A stretch of DNA of 64,000 nucleotides, from positions 1,736,001 through 1,800,000 of the forward strand of contig NZ_CP132985.1 of the NCBI RefSeq assembly GCF_003286595.3, read 5' to 3'. The translations under genes and the position numbers were made by a program. Below the pieces are notes generated by a model that worked only from the letters and a program-made list of their open reading frames with translations, ran no database searches and was not told the origin of the DNA. Each line of letters opens with the position of its first letter. Position 1 is the stretch's first letter. Origin of the DNA: Aerococcus mictus. Lineage in GTDB: Bacteria; Bacillota; Bacilli; Lactobacillales; Aerococcaceae. This document shows, piece after piece, positions 24,823 to 34,204 of the stretch.

Positions 24823-25860
24823 CTAATCAAAATGAATATAGTTGAGCCAACCAATCCCAAACATAACCACCGTCATCAATAAATGCAGCTTGCGGTGCAT
24901 AAATAAGATGGCGACGAATTCTCGAATCCCATGTTTAAAGCTTTCCCTTAGGGTGGTTTTGGCCCCGAATCCGGTGACTTGGTAGAGTCCTTCCAGGTTG
25001 GCATAGAGTTGACTGCGGTAAAGGTGGAAAGCACTAGTAATAAAAGCAATATGGGCACTCTTGACGGGTTGGATCCCCTCGATCAGTTGCTTACTGTAGG
25101 CAAAGTTACCATGGGTATTGGTGGCTTGGTCTTCTCGCCAAATCTTTTCCTCGGGGATGCCCTGGGCTTTCAAATACTGGGCCATGACATCAGCTTCCGA
25201 ACAGTCACTATTTGCTACTGTGGCTGCTCCAGAAACAATGAGAATGGGAATATGGTGGTAGAGAAACTTCTGACGCCCCACATAGGCTAAGCAGGCATCC
25301 AAGCGTAGCTTTAACATCTGAGACACCGTATTGTCACTATTAAATAGACAACCCAAGATAATAATATAATCCTGCTTACGGTCATCCTCAATCAACCAGA
25401 GTCTTAGAGAATTGACCAGGAAATTAATCAAGAGTAAAACATAGTAAGCGACTACAAAGTCTAAAATATGCAGCCAATGCTTATCCGCCATCAATTCTGG
25501 GTTGAAGCGAACGTAATAATGCACAAGGCCCACCAGAATTAAGAACACCGCCAGACTCAGTCCAATCACCAGCTGGAGGTAATTATGTTCTTCTTGGAAG
25601 AGGGATAAGGCATAGGTAAACATGGCTAGTCCAAAAATCAGCAGTAAGGAAGGGGCAATGTAATTCACAAAAACCTCTATCCCATGAAAGATGAAGGACA
25701 GCCACTGGGATTCTGCAAAGTTGGGGTCCTTACCCATGGCGTAAAAAAGGATAATAAGTCCCAGACTAGCAATCCAGGAGTCCCACAAATTACGCGGGGC
25801 AAGGATAAAGAGTAATAAAGCGATGGCAAGGAGTAAGCCGCCTCCTAGGTAGAAAATCAT
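24823..25860 (-). CDS. YdcF/DUF218-family membrane protein
   Basis: A 345-residue protein with several N-terminal membrane helices (to about residue 165) and a DUF218 domain starting at DYIIILGCLF and including VSGAATVANSDCSEADVMAQYL, EDQATNTHGNFAYSK and FITSAFHLYRS. Related proteins include SanA and ElyC, linked to envelope integrity; the biochemical role is unknown. Its ATG overlaps the stop of rsmI by 4 bases, so it is coupled to it. Confidence 0.85.
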   Translation of the reverse strand: MIFYLGGGLLLAIALLLFILAPRNLWDSWIASLGLIILFYAMGKDPNFAESQWLSFIFHGIEVFVNYIAPSLLLIFGLAMFTYALSLFQEEHNYLQLVIGLSLAVFLILVGLVHYYVRFNPELMADKHWLHILDFVVAYYVLLLINFLVNSLRLWLIEDDRKQDYIIILGCLFNSDNTVSQMLKLRLDACLAYVGRQKFLYHHIPILIVSGAATVANSDCSEADVMAQYLKAQGIPEEKIWREDQATNTHGNFAYSKQLIEGIQPVKSAHIAFITSAFHLYRSQLYANLEGLYQVTGFGAKTTLRESFKHGIREFVAILFMHRKLHLLMTVVMFGIGWLNYIHFD

Positions 25861-26759
25861 GGGGCCTCCCCACCGATTTCATGGTAGGCTTGGTAAACTT
25901 CTTGCTTCTTTAACCCCTTATTCTTAGCCACTTTCTTAATGGCTTCTTTAGAAGAGAGTTTTTCTTCTTCCATCCACCACTCGACTTGGCCTTTGAGAGG
26001 CAGGTGGTCAATACCTGCCTGTAACTGTTCCGCCGCTGACTTGGGATGAGGGTTGCCCTCAATATAGAAACAAATTTCCCCCTTGACGACGGGATTTTCC
26101 TGGTAATAAGCACTCAGTTCCGCCAAAGACCCGCGGTTAAATTCCTCATAGGACTTGGTCAATTCCCGGACCACACAAGCTGGTCGGTCAGGGCCAAAAA
26201 CCTCAATGGCCGTCTCAATGGTCTGGCTGATTCGATAAGGAGACTCATAGATCATGAGGGTTTCTCCAGTATTCTGATAGGTCATTAATTGTTGGCGGCG
26301 GTTCTTTGCCTTCTTGGCTAAGAAACCAATAAAGGTAAAAGCCTCACTATTCAGTCCGCTAGCAATCAGTCCGGTCAAGGCCGCATTGGCGCCTGGCAGG
26401 GGGATCACCCGAATACCCGCTTTGAGACAGGCCTGGACCAATTCACTTCCTGGGTCAGAAATCACTGGCATACCGGCATCACTAACCTGGGCCAGGTCCT
26501 TGCCCTTTTCCAAGAGGGAAAGAATTTCAGGAATCCGCTCCTGGGTATTGTACTTATGAAAGCTTTTTTGCGGCTTATCAATTTCAAAATGGTTCAATAA
26601 CTTTTGGGTATGACGGGTATCTTCAGCTAGGATCAAGTCCACCGATTGCAAGACTTTGAGGGCCCGAAAGGTCATATCCTCCAGGTTACCAATTGGGGTA
26701 GGCACCAGATAAAGATTGCCTTGACTCCCTTCACTGGCAAAACTTTTTTGTTGTTGCAT
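25857..26759 (-). CDS. rsmI: 16S rRNA 2'-O-ribose C1402 methyltransferase RsmI
   Basis: A SAM-dependent tetrapyrrole-methylase-fold enzyme methylating the ribose of C1402 in the decoding centre. LYLVPTPIGNLEDMTFRAL near the start, EDTRHTQKLLNH and SDAGMPVISDPGSELV are family motifs; 300 residues is a usual length. The ATG at 26759 is chosen for AAGGTGAG upstream rather than 26792. In the yabA-trmN6-GIY-rsmI order common to Firmicutes. Confidence 0.95.
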   Translation of the reverse strand: MQQQKSFASEGSQGNLYLVPTPIGNLEDMTFRALKVLQSVDLILAEDTRHTQKLLNHFEIDKPQKSFHKYNTQERIPEILSLLEKGKDLAQVSDAGMPVISDPGSELVQACLKAGIRVIPLPGANAALTGLIASGLNSEAFTFIGFLAKKAKNRRQQLMTYQNTGETLMIYESPYRISQTIETAIEVFGPDRPACVVRELTKSYEEFNRGSLAELSAYYQENPVVKGEICFYIEGNPHPKSAAEQLQAGIDHLPLKGQVEWWMEEEKLSSKEAIKKVAKNKGLKKQEVYQAYHEIGGEAP

Positions 26760-26763
26760 GGAC

Positions 26764-27084
26764 TCACCTTCTTTCTCTATTGTAGTCATCATCTAAACCG
26801 ACGCGCTGGCAGGAAATGCCCGGTCGGTAATGAAAGTCACTAACACCGTAAGCCTTTAGACGTTTAATCTTCTCGGCACGGGAAAATTGCTTAAAGCGGT
26901 ACTCCGCCTGGGTAGCCGCTTGGCGACTAGAAAAAGCCTTGGCAAAGACCATGGCACAGGGGCGCCGGCTGGCTGGGCGGGTATACTTGGCTCCTTTGCC
27001 ACTATTATGTTCTTCCTGCCGACGGTCAACATCGGTGGTATAGCCGGTATAGAGACTATCATCGTGACAGAGAAGCACATACAT
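26764..27084 (-). CDS. GIY-YIG nuclease-like protein (YazA type)
   Basis: A small protein, 106 residues, with a single GIY-YIG domain: MYVLLCHDDSLYTGYTTDVDRRQEEHN, written here as GIY part YVLLC, YIG part LYTGYT, then the conserved Arg in DVDRR and Glu in QAEYRFKQ. The role of these stand-alone proteins is unclear; nuclease activity is only inferred. No ribosome site is obvious close to the ATG at 27084. It lies between trmN6 and rsmI, its usual place. Confidence 0.88.
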   Translation of the reverse strand: MYVLLCHDDSLYTGYTTDVDRRQEEHNSGKGAKYTRPASRRPCAMVFAKAFSSRQAATQAEYRFKQFSRAEKIKRLKAYGVSDFHYRPGISCQRVGLDDDYNRERR

Positions 27085-27103
27085 GTAGTGGCGGGACTGC
27101 TTA

Positions 27104-27847
27104 TTATCCTTGGTGGAGATAAGCCTTCACTTCTTCCGTATAAACATTGTCCTTGGTATACACATAGAGGGGCGGAAGGACTTGCAGGCCCTTTTCCTGG
27201 CCATTCTTCATAAAGTCAATTAAGAGGGTATTAGCCGGCTTATCGGGCTTAGGGTGGACAAAACGCAAGCGCTTGGGAATAAGCCGGTACTTGAGTCCCG
27301 CTTGGATCATTTCAGTCAAGCGTTCCGGCCGGTGGACCAAAATTAAGCGCCCTCGCTCCTTGAGTAAGGCTTGGCTCTGCTTGAAAATATCTTCCAAGGT
27401 CATGGCGATTTCATGACGGGCCAGAGCCTTTTTATCGTTGGGATTAATCCAAGAGTCCGGGTAGACCTTAAAATAAGGCGGGTTACAGGTAATCACATTC
27501 ACCGATTCCGGCTTGACCAGACTAGTAGCAGATTTGATATTGCCGGTATGGATAGTGATTTGCTCTTCTAAATGATTTAAGGCCACCGACCGTCTAGCCA
27601 TATCAGCTAGTTCAGGCTGGATTTCAATGGCTTCAATGGGTGCATCGGTCATGGCTGATAAAATCAAGGGAATGGCCCCATTACCAGAGCAGAAGTCGAC
27701 AATTTTTTGCTTTTTGGTCTTTCTCACCCGGGCAAAATAGGCTAAAAACAAGGCATCTGTCGACAAGGAAAAAGTATCATCACTTTGGATGATCTCCCGG
27801 TCAAATTGGCTTAATTGATCAATGCGCTCATTGGCTAATAGCGTCAT
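27104..27847 (-). CDS. trmN6: tRNA1(Val) (adenine(37)-N6)-methyltransferase TrmN6
   Basis: A Rossmann-fold SAM methyltransferase, 247 residues. VDFCSGNGAIPLILS near residue 50 is the SAM site and ITCNPPYFKV near residue 120 the NPPY catalytic motif of N6-adenine enzymes. Its place right after yabA and before the GIY-YIG gene matches YabB of Bacillus. The substrate is from the family assignment. Confidence 0.92.
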   Translation of the reverse strand: MTLLANERIDQLSQFDREIIQSDDTFSLSTDALFLAYFARVRKTKKQKIVDFCSGNGAIPLILSAMTDAPIEAIEIQPELADMARRSVALNHLEEQITIHTGNIKSATSLVKPESVNVITCNPPYFKVYPDSWINPNDKKALARHEIAMTLEDIFKQSQALLKERGRLILVHRPERLTEMIQAGLKYRLIPKRLRFVHPKPDKPANTLLIDFMKNGQEKGLQVLPPLYVYTKDNVYTEEVKAYLHQG

Positions 27848-27859
27848 CCAATCCCCTTC

Positions 27860-28225
27860 CTAACGCTTACCTTCCATGCCATAAAGAATATCTAAGCAAA
27901 ACATGCATTGCTCAGCATTTTCTCGTCTTTGGCCATAGGAAATATTACATATATGAAAGCCATCTTCATAAATATTTAAGAGGTTCTGTAAGGCAGGAGA
28001 GCGTTGTCCGTCCTTTTCTTCGGGAGCAGCTTCCTTCTCTTCCGGCTGGTCATTGGCTAATAATTGGTTGACCCGTTCTCTTAAATAATGGTTTTCCATC
28101 TGTAGGTCTTGATTTTTGATTAATTCTTTACCCCACTCATCGATAATTGTCTCTAGTTCGGTCTGCATTTGGCCCAGTTGCTCGCTGAGGGTATTGAGGC
28201 GAGTGACAATATCTCTTGTCTCCAT
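27860..28225 (-). CDS. yabA: Replication initiation control protein YabA
   Basis: Restrains DnaA-dependent replication initiation by tethering DnaA to the DnaN clamp. The 121 residues show an N-terminal coiled coil (LNTLSEQLGQMQTELETII), a variable linker and a C-terminal zinc-binding part with HIC and, 15 residues later, CMFC. First gene of the yabA-trmN6-GIY-rsmI run and downstream of holB by the usual gene order, here interrupted by the GNAT gene on the other strand. Confidence 0.95.
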   Translation of the reverse strand: METRDIVTRLNTLSEQLGQMQTELETIIDEWGKELIKNQDLQMENHYLRERVNQLLANDQPEEKEAAPEEKDGQRSPALQNLLNIYEDGFHICNISYGQRRENAEQCMFCLDILYGMEGKR

Positions 28226-28419
28226 ACTATCATTCCTTATTACATATTCTGATAGACCATTAAACTCAAAACCTATTTTATCATAATTCTATTTTTTTCG
28301 ATGGCAGAGACTGAAGTTTTTTATGGCTTTTTAAAGGCAGGAAAAAATCAAGCCACTCGTATTCTCATTTGGGCTTTTTTCCAGTAGACTAAGGATAAAA
28401 TCAGCAAGAAGGAGCAAGT

Positions 28420-29211
28420 ATGTTAGACCTTAATGCCACTTACCATTGGATCAGTCATTATGAGGATAATGAACTCTACCAAATCTTTGCCAATCAAGCG
28501 GCCCGCCATGTCCCGCTCAGTAACTTCATGGCCCTCGATTTTAACCCAGGTCTGGACGAGTGGTTGATCCTCGAGGAACAATATATGGATTATGCCAGTG
28601 AATTTGACCTGCCAGAAATCAATATCCACTTGCCTATGAACCAAGGGGTTGATGATGAGCTCTATGCCTATCTCTCTGAAGCTGGCTACCAGTTGGCCAT
28701 CACTGAGCTGGTTAGTCTCGAGAACTACCAATACCCCAATAAGAAAAGACAGTCCGCTCAACTTGAGCTCGAAGAAATCAACTCCGACAGCCTCCCCGCC
28801 TTTCTAGCCTTCCAGGCCTACTATGACAAGGACTATGGCTTGGCCTACCAAGAGGAAATGCAGGGCTACTACCAAGAAGCCTTCTATAAGGACAACATTC
28901 ACCAGGTTGCCGTCTTTGACCAAGGACAAATCATCGCCGCTATGCAAGTGATCCTTTCCCGCCACTACCTAGAGATTGACCATCTAACTGTAAGAGAGGA
29001 CTTTCAGAAAAGAGAAATTGGCCGCTGGCTGGTGGAATGGGCCTATGACCAGGCTCAGCAGGACGACAAGACGCTGATCTTAGTCTGTGACGCGGATAGT
29101 CCCGCCCGACAATTCTATGACCACTTAGGTTTTATGGGTTTGGGATTTGAATTAGCCTTCTCCCGAAAGATAGATCAGGACTTTAAAGAGCAATTTTACT
29201 ATCAAGACTAG
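28420..29211 (+). CDS. GNAT-family N-acetyltransferase
   Basis: A 263-residue protein with a GNAT domain in its second half: IIAAMQVILSRHYLEIDHLTV is the beta4 strand region, followed by REDFQKREIGRWLVEWA (a degenerate acetyl-CoA pyrophosphate loop) and FYDHLGFMGLGFE. The first 120 residues may be a second, decayed GNAT-like half. Substrate unknown. It interrupts an otherwise minus-strand block. Confidence 0.75.
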   Translation: MLDLNATYHWISHYEDNELYQIFANQAARHVPLSNFMALDFNPGLDEWLILEEQYMDYASEFDLPEINIHLPMNQGVDDELYAYLSEAGYQLAITELVSLENYQYPNKKRQSAQLELEEINSDSLPAFLAFQAYYDKDYGLAYQEEMQGYYQEAFYKDNIHQVAVFDQGQIIAAMQVILSRHYLEIDHLTVREDFQKREIGRWLVEWAYDQAQQDDKTLILVCDADSPARQFYDHLGFMGLGFELAFSRKIDQDFKEQFYYQD

Positions 29212-29217
29212 CTTATT

Positions 29218-29264
29218 AAAAAAGTGCTTCTGGCAAATCTTCTAACTTGCCAGAAGCACTTTTC
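29218..29264. terminator. Bidirectional terminator
   Basis: AAAGTGCTTCTGGCAA and its complement around a 10-base loop, between the converging GNAT and holB genes. Confidence 0.9.
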
Positions 29265-29270
29265 TTTAGC

Positions 29271-30284
29271 TTATAGGTATTTTTTCTCTAAGTTCCAGGC
29301 TTCTAGGACAAAGTATTCCAAACTGGCCTGGGGGCTGACATTTTGCTTGATCATTTTTTGCGCCTTGGTCACTAATTTTAGCAGGTCAAGGAATAAGCCT
29401 TCTGGGTAGGCCTGGTATTTGGCCTGGCGATTGGTCTTCAGATCGGGGCGGACGAGAACCTGGTCTAGGGTCTCCTGGTCCCTTTGACTCTTAATTAAGA
29501 GACAATCCCTGAGTAAAAGGGTCAAGAGCTGTAACAAAAGCTGGTTATCCTGGCGGCTGCGGGAGAGCTTCATCCAATCAGTCGCCACCATGGTAAAGGC
29601 GCGCCCGTCTCTAGCCACAATGAGCTGGAGCCACTGATCGAGGCGCTGGCACTGGTCATGGAAGACCTGGTTGTCATTTAGAGCCAAGGCACTATCCAAG
29701 TCTGTCGTCAACCAAGCAATGATTTGGGCCTGGGCTTTGCCAATCCCATGATCAACAAAGAGGCGGACGGCTTGGTCAACCGCTAGGGAGGGGAAGTGGA
29801 TCACCTGACAGCGGGATTGGACAGTTGGTAAGATCGCCTCCCGATTATTGGTCAAGAGGAAGATGTAGACATCTTGGTGAGGTTCTTCCAGAAATTTCAA
29901 CAAGGAATTGGCCGCTTGGACCGTCATGGTTTCAGCTGCCTCAATTACAAAGACCTTGACCCTACCTTCTAAACCGGTTAGGGATAGGTTGTGCTTGAGC
30001 TCACGGATTTGGTCAATTTTAATACTGTTCGCATCCTTAGTCAGCCATTCCACATCACTATGGTCACCCCGGATCACCCGCTGGCAATGGTCACACTGAC
30101 CACAGGGCTTGTCTTCTTGACTGCAAAATAAAGCCGCTGCCAAAAAAATGGCCATGTCGGCTTGGCCAGAACCCGCATTCCCCTCAAATAAATAGGCATG
30201 GGCTAGACGGCCATTCTGGATGACTTGGCGCATCAACTGGGCCAGTTGGCTTTGTTTTTCTTCAATGGCAAAGGCTTGCGTCAT
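29271..30284 (-). CDS. holB: DNA polymerase III delta' subunit
   Basis: Clamp-loader component that works with DnaX (tau) and delta; 337 residues. HAYLFEGNAGSGQADMA is a degenerate P-loop, as expected for the non-hydrolysing delta', followed by the zinc motif CGQCDHC and NSLLKFLEEP, and the SRC-type motif QSRCQVIHF. It lies 17 bases after tmk and is the last gene before a terminator. Confidence 0.95.
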   Translation of the reverse strand: MTQAFAIEEKQSQLAQLMRQVIQNGRLAHAYLFEGNAGSGQADMAIFLAAALFCSQEDKPCGQCDHCQRVIRGDHSDVEWLTKDANSIKIDQIRELKHNLSLTGLEGRVKVFVIEAAETMTVQAANSLLKFLEEPHQDVYIFLLTNNREAILPTVQSRCQVIHFPSLAVDQAVRLFVDHGIGKAQAQIIAWLTTDLDSALALNDNQVFHDQCQRLDQWLQLIVARDGRAFTMVATDWMKLSRSRQDNQLLLQLLTLLLRDCLLIKSQRDQETLDQVLVRPDLKTNRQAKYQAYPEGLFLDLLKLVTKAQKMIKQNVSPQASLEYFVLEAWNLEKKYL

Positions 30285-30301
30285 TAGGGCTGTCCTTTCT
30301 A

Positions 30302-30943
30302 CTAGGAAAAAAATTTGGGAAAACGTTGGCGAATCAACTCATAAGCGGTCGCTTGCATGACCTCAGCGGGTTGGCTAGCATCAATGGGAACAATCCGGTC
30401 CGGGCTTTCTTTCAAGAGATCTTGGTAGCCCTGGACGACCCGGCGGTGAAAAGCGATGGATTCTTGGTCCAAGCGGTTGATTTCATTAGTCCGGCCGGCT
30501 TCAATCCGAGCAATGCCCTCCTCAGCGGAAATATCACAGTAGAGGGTTAAATCGGGCAGTAAGCCATCGATCGCAAATTCATTGATCAACTTAACAGCCT
30601 GGCCACCCAGTTGACGGCCATAACCTTGGTAGGCAATGGAACTATCCACATAGCGGTCACAGAGGACCATGTTTCCAGCGGCTAGGGCAGGACGGATCTT
30701 TTGGGCCAGATGCTGGGCACGACTCGCCGCATAGAGTAAGGCCTCTGACCGGGCATCGAGTTCGATATTAGCTGGAGAGAGAATGATGTCACGAATTTCT
30801 TCAGCGATCCGATCTCCCCCCGGCTCCCTAGAAAAAATTGGAGCCTGTTTTAAATCTTGGTCCAAACGTGCCTTGAGACCCTTGATTAGGGTAGTCTTTC
30901 CTGATCCATCCGGTCCTTCAAAGCTGATAAATACACCTGGCAT
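30302..30943 (-). CDS. tmk: Thymidylate kinase
   Basis: Phosphorylates dTMP to dTDP; 213 residues from the ATG at 30943, which follows GGAGGATTAGG. FEGPDGSGKTTLI is the P-loop, DRYVDSSIAYQGYGR the DRX motif and substrate site near residue 95, and a lid with REPGGDRIAEEIR is present. Part of the dnaX-ybaB-recR-tmk-holB block. Confidence 0.96.
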   Translation of the reverse strand: MPGVFISFEGPDGSGKTTLIKGLKARLDQDLKQAPIFSREPGGDRIAEEIRDIILSPANIELDARSEALLYAASRAQHLAQKIRPALAAGNMVLCDRYVDSSIAYQGYGRQLGGQAVKLINEFAIDGLLPDLTLYCDISAEEGIARIEAGRTNEINRLDQESIAFHRRVVQGYQDLLKESPDRIVPIDASQPAEVMQATAYELIRQRFPKFFS

Positions 30944-30956
30944 CCTAATCCTCCTT

Positions 30957-31553
30957 TTAGAGTTCTTGACGGCCATCAAGGGCCCGCATTAGGGTCATCT
31001 CATCTGCATATTCAATGTCACTACCCACCGATAGACCATAAGCAATCCGACTGACCTTGATTTGGGCGGGCTTGATTAACCGGGCCAGATAGGTAGCCGT
31101 CGCCTCCCCTTCAGCGGTCGCATTAGTAGCAATAATTACTTCTTGAATCTGGGTATCCTGCAAGCGTTGCAAGAGTGAGCGGATATTTAAGTCATCCGGT
31201 CCGGTCCCATCCATAGGTGAGAGGACGCCATGAAGAACATGATACTTACCGTGGTAGTTTTGCATTCTTTCCATGGCCATCACGTCACGGGCCTCTTCAA
31301 CCACCATCAGCACCGACCCCTCCCGGTCATTATCCCGGCAAATTAAACACGGGTCTTCCTGGGTCACATTACCGCAGACCGAACAGGTAGTCATTTCCTG
31401 CTTGACCCGGTTCAAGGCCTCAGCAAAGTCATTCACATCGGCCTGGTCCATATCCAAGACAAAAAAAGCTAAACGAGCCGCTGTTTTGGCTCCAATCCCG
31501 GGTAATTTCTTGAAGCTATCGATCAAGCGCGCGATCGGTTCGGGATATTGCAT
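30957..31553 (-). CDS. recR: Recombination protein RecR
   Basis: Ring-forming partner of RecF/RecO in loading RecA at gaps; 198 residues. An HhH motif ([14 protein letters not shown]), a zinc finger (CSVCGNV, then DPCLIC) and a Toprim domain starting at [10 protein letters not shown] with the [11 protein letters not shown] loop are visible. It lies downstream of ybaB, with an attenuator-like hairpin between them. Confidence 0.96.
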   Translation of the reverse strand: MQYPEPIARLIDSFKKLPGIGAKTAARLAFFVLDMDQADVNDFAEALNRVKQEMTTCSVCGNVTQEDPCLICRDNDREGSVLMVVEEARDVMAMERMQNYHGKYHVLHGVLSPMDGTGPDDLNIRSLLQRLQDTQIQEVIIATNATAEGEATATYLARLIKPAQIKVSRIAYGLSVGSDIEYADEMTLMRALDGRQEL

Positions 31554-31573
31554 GCTTTCAACTCCTTCTATAT

Positions 31574-31621
31574 AAAAAAGTGGGAAAATCTTCAGACTGA
31601 TTGCGTCTGAGCTCCCCCACT
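31574..31621 (-). terminator. Attenuator-like hairpin between ybaB and recR
   Basis: Arms GTGGG/CCCAC and CAGAC/GTCTG followed by TTTTTT on the minus strand. It lies inside an apparent operon, so it probably only reduces read-through into recR. Confidence 0.6.
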
Positions 31622-31636
31622 CCCTAAAGCAAGTTC

Positions 31637-31951
31637 CTAGAAGCCGGGAAAGCCTTTAGAAAGGTTTCCCATATTCGATTCTTGAGCACTATCCACCTTA
31701 CTTAAACCGTCATTGACTGCCGCAATCAGGAGATCACTGAGCATGTCAGGGTCTTCAGGATCAATCACGGCTGGATCCATTTCAATAGCCTTAACCCGGC
31801 GGTCGCCCCCTACCTTGGCTTTAATCATGCCTGAAGGTTCTTTGCCTTCAAAGACTTGTTTTTCCAAGTCCTTTTGGGATTCTTCTAATTTTGCTTGCAT
31901 CTTTTTAGCTTCTTTGAGCATTTTTTGCATGTTCATCATATTGTTTGCCAT
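31637..31951 (-). CDS. ybaB: YbaB/EbfC nucleoid-associated protein
   Basis: A small DNA-binding dimer, 104 residues, starting [19 protein letters not shown] with a long helix, then a beta sheet ([19 protein letters not shown]). The gene order dnaX-ybaB-recR is nearly universal and supports the call. Its exact role is unsettled; it binds DNA and influences expression in several bacteria. Confidence 0.95.
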   Translation of the reverse strand: MANNMMNMQKMLKEAKKMQAKLEESQKDLEKQVFEGKEPSGMIKAKVGGDRRVKAIEMDPAVIDPEDPDMLSDLLIAAVNDGLSKVDSAQESNMGNLSKGFPGF

Positions 31952-31975
31952 TTGATTTCCTCTTTCCTTCTTTGA

Positions 31976-33871
31976 TTAATCATTGCTGAGGGTAACATTG
32001 TCATTATCCGCCCCAAAGAGATCAGCCATGGTTTGGGTGAGCGGATCTTGGGCTTGCTGGTCTTCCTGTGATAGCCAAGCAGAAGACGAGTCTCCTTGTG
32101 GCTGTGGCCGATCAGCTTCCTGGTCCACAGGAGCTTCACTTTCTTGAGAAGCGACTGGACTTGCCGGACTATCGGCTTGGCTGGCATCACTATTTTCTTT
32201 TTCGGCTTGGGACTGGATCAGTTCATCCTTACGGCCTTCATGGTAGGCCTTGACATAGCGTCCCCGAGCCTCCTGCCATTGCTCACTTGTCATCACCAGC
32301 ATCCGGCCGGGATGGTTGATTTGATTTTGTAAGTGGGTAGCGACGGTCTCTTGTAATTCTTTATCCTCAAAAACCCTTTGGCAGAAAATCTCATAGTCAA
32401 AACTCAAGACAAAGGCCTCAGGACTGGCAGCGACCGGCTCCGTTTGATGGAGGAGGGCCTGTTGAACGGTAGGAAGAGATTCGACCACCTGAGACCAAAC
32501 ACTGCTGACCTGGTTGAGGTCAGTTTTTGTGGCCTGGCTCAGAGTCTTATAGATAGCTGAATAGGCCGGCTTAAATTGCCCTTGGACCTTTTTCGGTCGC
32601 TTGTCACTTGCCGGCTTAGCTTCCTCTTTAGCAGGGGATGAGCTTGCCGGGGAAGGGCCTTGCCCCCCTTTTACTTGGGCGATTGCTTGCTTTAAGGCTT
32701 GGACTTCTTGCTTTAACTGGGCCAATTGCTGAGATTCCCCATCACTCGGAGTCTGCATAGCTGCTCTAGAAGGACTGCTATCCCCTGCAGGCAAGTCGGC
32801 CAATTTAATGGTAGCCACTTCTAAATAAATATCGCCTTGGATGGCAAAGCGGATATCTTCTTGGACCGAGCGAAATTCCTTCATCATTTGGTAAATCAAA
32901 TCGCGGTCTAAGTTCTTGGCCAAGTCATAAAAAGACTGGTCGTAGTTTTTCATCAGTTCCGTATCTTTAGCCCCTTGACTTTGCTTAGCTAACAAGAGGT
33001 CACGGGTAAAAAGCAGCATCTCTTCGACAAAACGGCTAGCTTCCCGGCCGGCTTGAAGGATCTGCCTTAGAACGGCCAAGGCTTGGTCAGTATCGCCTTG
33101 TCCTAGAGCTTCAACGTAAGCAATTTTTTGCTCATCACTTAAAATCCCCGTCACTTGCCGGGTCATGGCCGTGGTAATCTCGCCTTGGGAGAAAGAAATC
33201 ACCTGGTCCAACAAACTCAAGGCATCCCGCATGCCCCCATTGGCATCTTGGGCAATTAATTCCAAGGCCTCAGCTTCATAAGTCACCCCTTCTTGGTCTA
33301 GGATATAGGCCATCCGGTCCTTAATCGCTTGGTTAGACAGCCGCTTAAAGTCAAAACGTTGGGTCCGAGAAATCACCGTCGCCGGAATTTTATGGGCTTC
33401 AGTTGTCGCTAAGATAAAGATCACCCGGCTGGGTGGCTCTTCTAAGGTTTTTAACAGGGCATTAAAGGCCCCGGTTGAGAGCATGTGGACTTCATCGATA
33501 ATGTAGACCTTGTAGTTCGCTTCGGTAGGGGCGTAGCGGACCTTGTCACGGATATCACGGATTTCCTCCACCCCATTGTTAGAGGCCGCATCAATTTCAA
33601 TTACATCCGCCAAGCGGCCTTCGGTAATGGCCTGACAGAGGTGGCATTGATTGCAGGGTTCTCCATCATTTTGATTGGGACAGTTAATCGCCTTAGCAAA
33701 AATTTTAGCGGCACTGGTCTTCCCTGTTCCCCGCGGTCCATTAAACAAATAGGCATGGCTGGTCTTATCTTGATTGATGGCGTTCTTCAAGGTTCTTGAA
33801 ACCGCTTCTTGGCCGACAATATCAGCAAAGGTTTGCGGCCGCCACTTCCGATATAAAGCTTGATAACTCAT
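31976..33871 (-). CDS. dnaX: DNA polymerase III tau (gamma/tau) subunit
   Basis: Clamp-loader ATPase and replisome organiser; 631 residues from the ATG at 33871 (GGGAGG upstream; an ATG three bases earlier is also possible). GPRGTGKTSAAKIFAK near residue 45 is Walker A, followed by a four-Cys zinc module (CPNQNDGEPCNQCHLC), DEVHMLS and SRTQRFDFK. The C-terminal third is low-complexity and acidic, as in tau. I found no obvious slippery site for a gamma product. Confidence 0.94.
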   Translation of the reverse strand: MSYQALYRKWRPQTFADIVGQEAVSRTLKNAINQDKTSHAYLFNGPRGTGKTSAAKIFAKAINCPNQNDGEPCNQCHLCQAITEGRLADVIEIDAASNNGVEEIRDIRDKVRYAPTEANYKVYIIDEVHMLSTGAFNALLKTLEEPPSRVIFILATTEAHKIPATVISRTQRFDFKRLSNQAIKDRMAYILDQEGVTYEAEALELIAQDANGGMRDALSLLDQVISFSQGEITTAMTRQVTGILSDEQKIAYVEALGQGDTDQALAVLRQILQAGREASRFVEEMLLFTRDLLLAKQSQGAKDTELMKNYDQSFYDLAKNLDRDLIYQMMKEFRSVQEDIRFAIQGDIYLEVATIKLADLPAGDSSPSRAAMQTPSDGESQQLAQLKQEVQALKQAIAQVKGGQGPSPASSSPAKEEAKPASDKRPKKVQGQFKPAYSAIYKTLSQATKTDLNQVSSVWSQVVESLPTVQQALLHQTEPVAASPEAFVLSFDYEIFCQRVFEDKELQETVATHLQNQINHPGRMLVMTSEQWQEARGRYVKAYHEGRKDELIQSQAEKENSDASQADSPASPVASQESEAPVDQEADRPQPQGDSSSAWLSQEDQQAQDPLTQTMADLFGADNDNVTLSND

Positions 33872-34032
33872 CATGGCCTCCCTTCCTTCATTCTCAACCA
33901 TTATAACCAAATCCCCCCTAGATATCCACGGATGAGATAAAATAGTTCTCGGTCAGATAAGTCGTCAAAGCCAGTTTTTTAGGCAAGCTTTTAGGGATTA
34001 GGGGCAAATTCTTAGTCATTTTTTTGAAAATA

Positions 34033-34061
34033 AAAAAGTTGGAACTTCTGTCCCAACCTTG
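34033..34061 (-). terminator. Terminator of the SRP RNA gene
   Basis: GTTGGGAC paired with GTTCCAAC-type arm, then six T on the minus strand. Confidence 0.85.
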
Positions 34062-34067
34062 AATAAG

Positions 34068-34160
34068 TGCATAACGTACAACACAAGACAAGCAATGCTT
34101 ATAGCTGCTTCCTTCCGGATCTGACTCGGTTCACATCCTTGCCTTTGTCGTACGGTCTTT
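34068..34160 (-). ncRNA. ffs: Signal recognition particle RNA (small bacterial type)
   Basis: The minus strand holds the invariant domain IV core, GTCAGATCCGGAAGGAAGCAGC (given here as GTCAGATCC, GGAAGGAAGCAGC), with the GGAA tetraloop and the asymmetric loop bound by Ffh. Flanking arms GTACGACA/TGTTGTAC and AAGGCAAG/CTTGTCTT make the long helix. No Alu domain is seen, so it is the short 4.5S-like form. The exact ends are estimated. Promoter and terminator flank it, and dnaX lies upstream in coordinate order, tadA next. Confidence 0.92.
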
Positions 34161-34171
34161 CGACAAAGTAT

Positions 34172-34201
34172 ATATTAGCATGTTTTCGACTAACTTGTCA
34201 A
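34172..34201 (-). promoter_or_regulatory. Promoter of the SRP RNA gene
   Basis: TTGACA (34196-34201), 18 bases, TAATAT (34172-34177) on the minus strand. Confidence 0.75.
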
Positions 34202-34204
34202 ACC

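Noticed and set aside
31976-33871. Programmed frameshift in dnaX to make gamma
   Set aside because: No A-rich slippery heptamer with a following stem was found in the linker region by eye.
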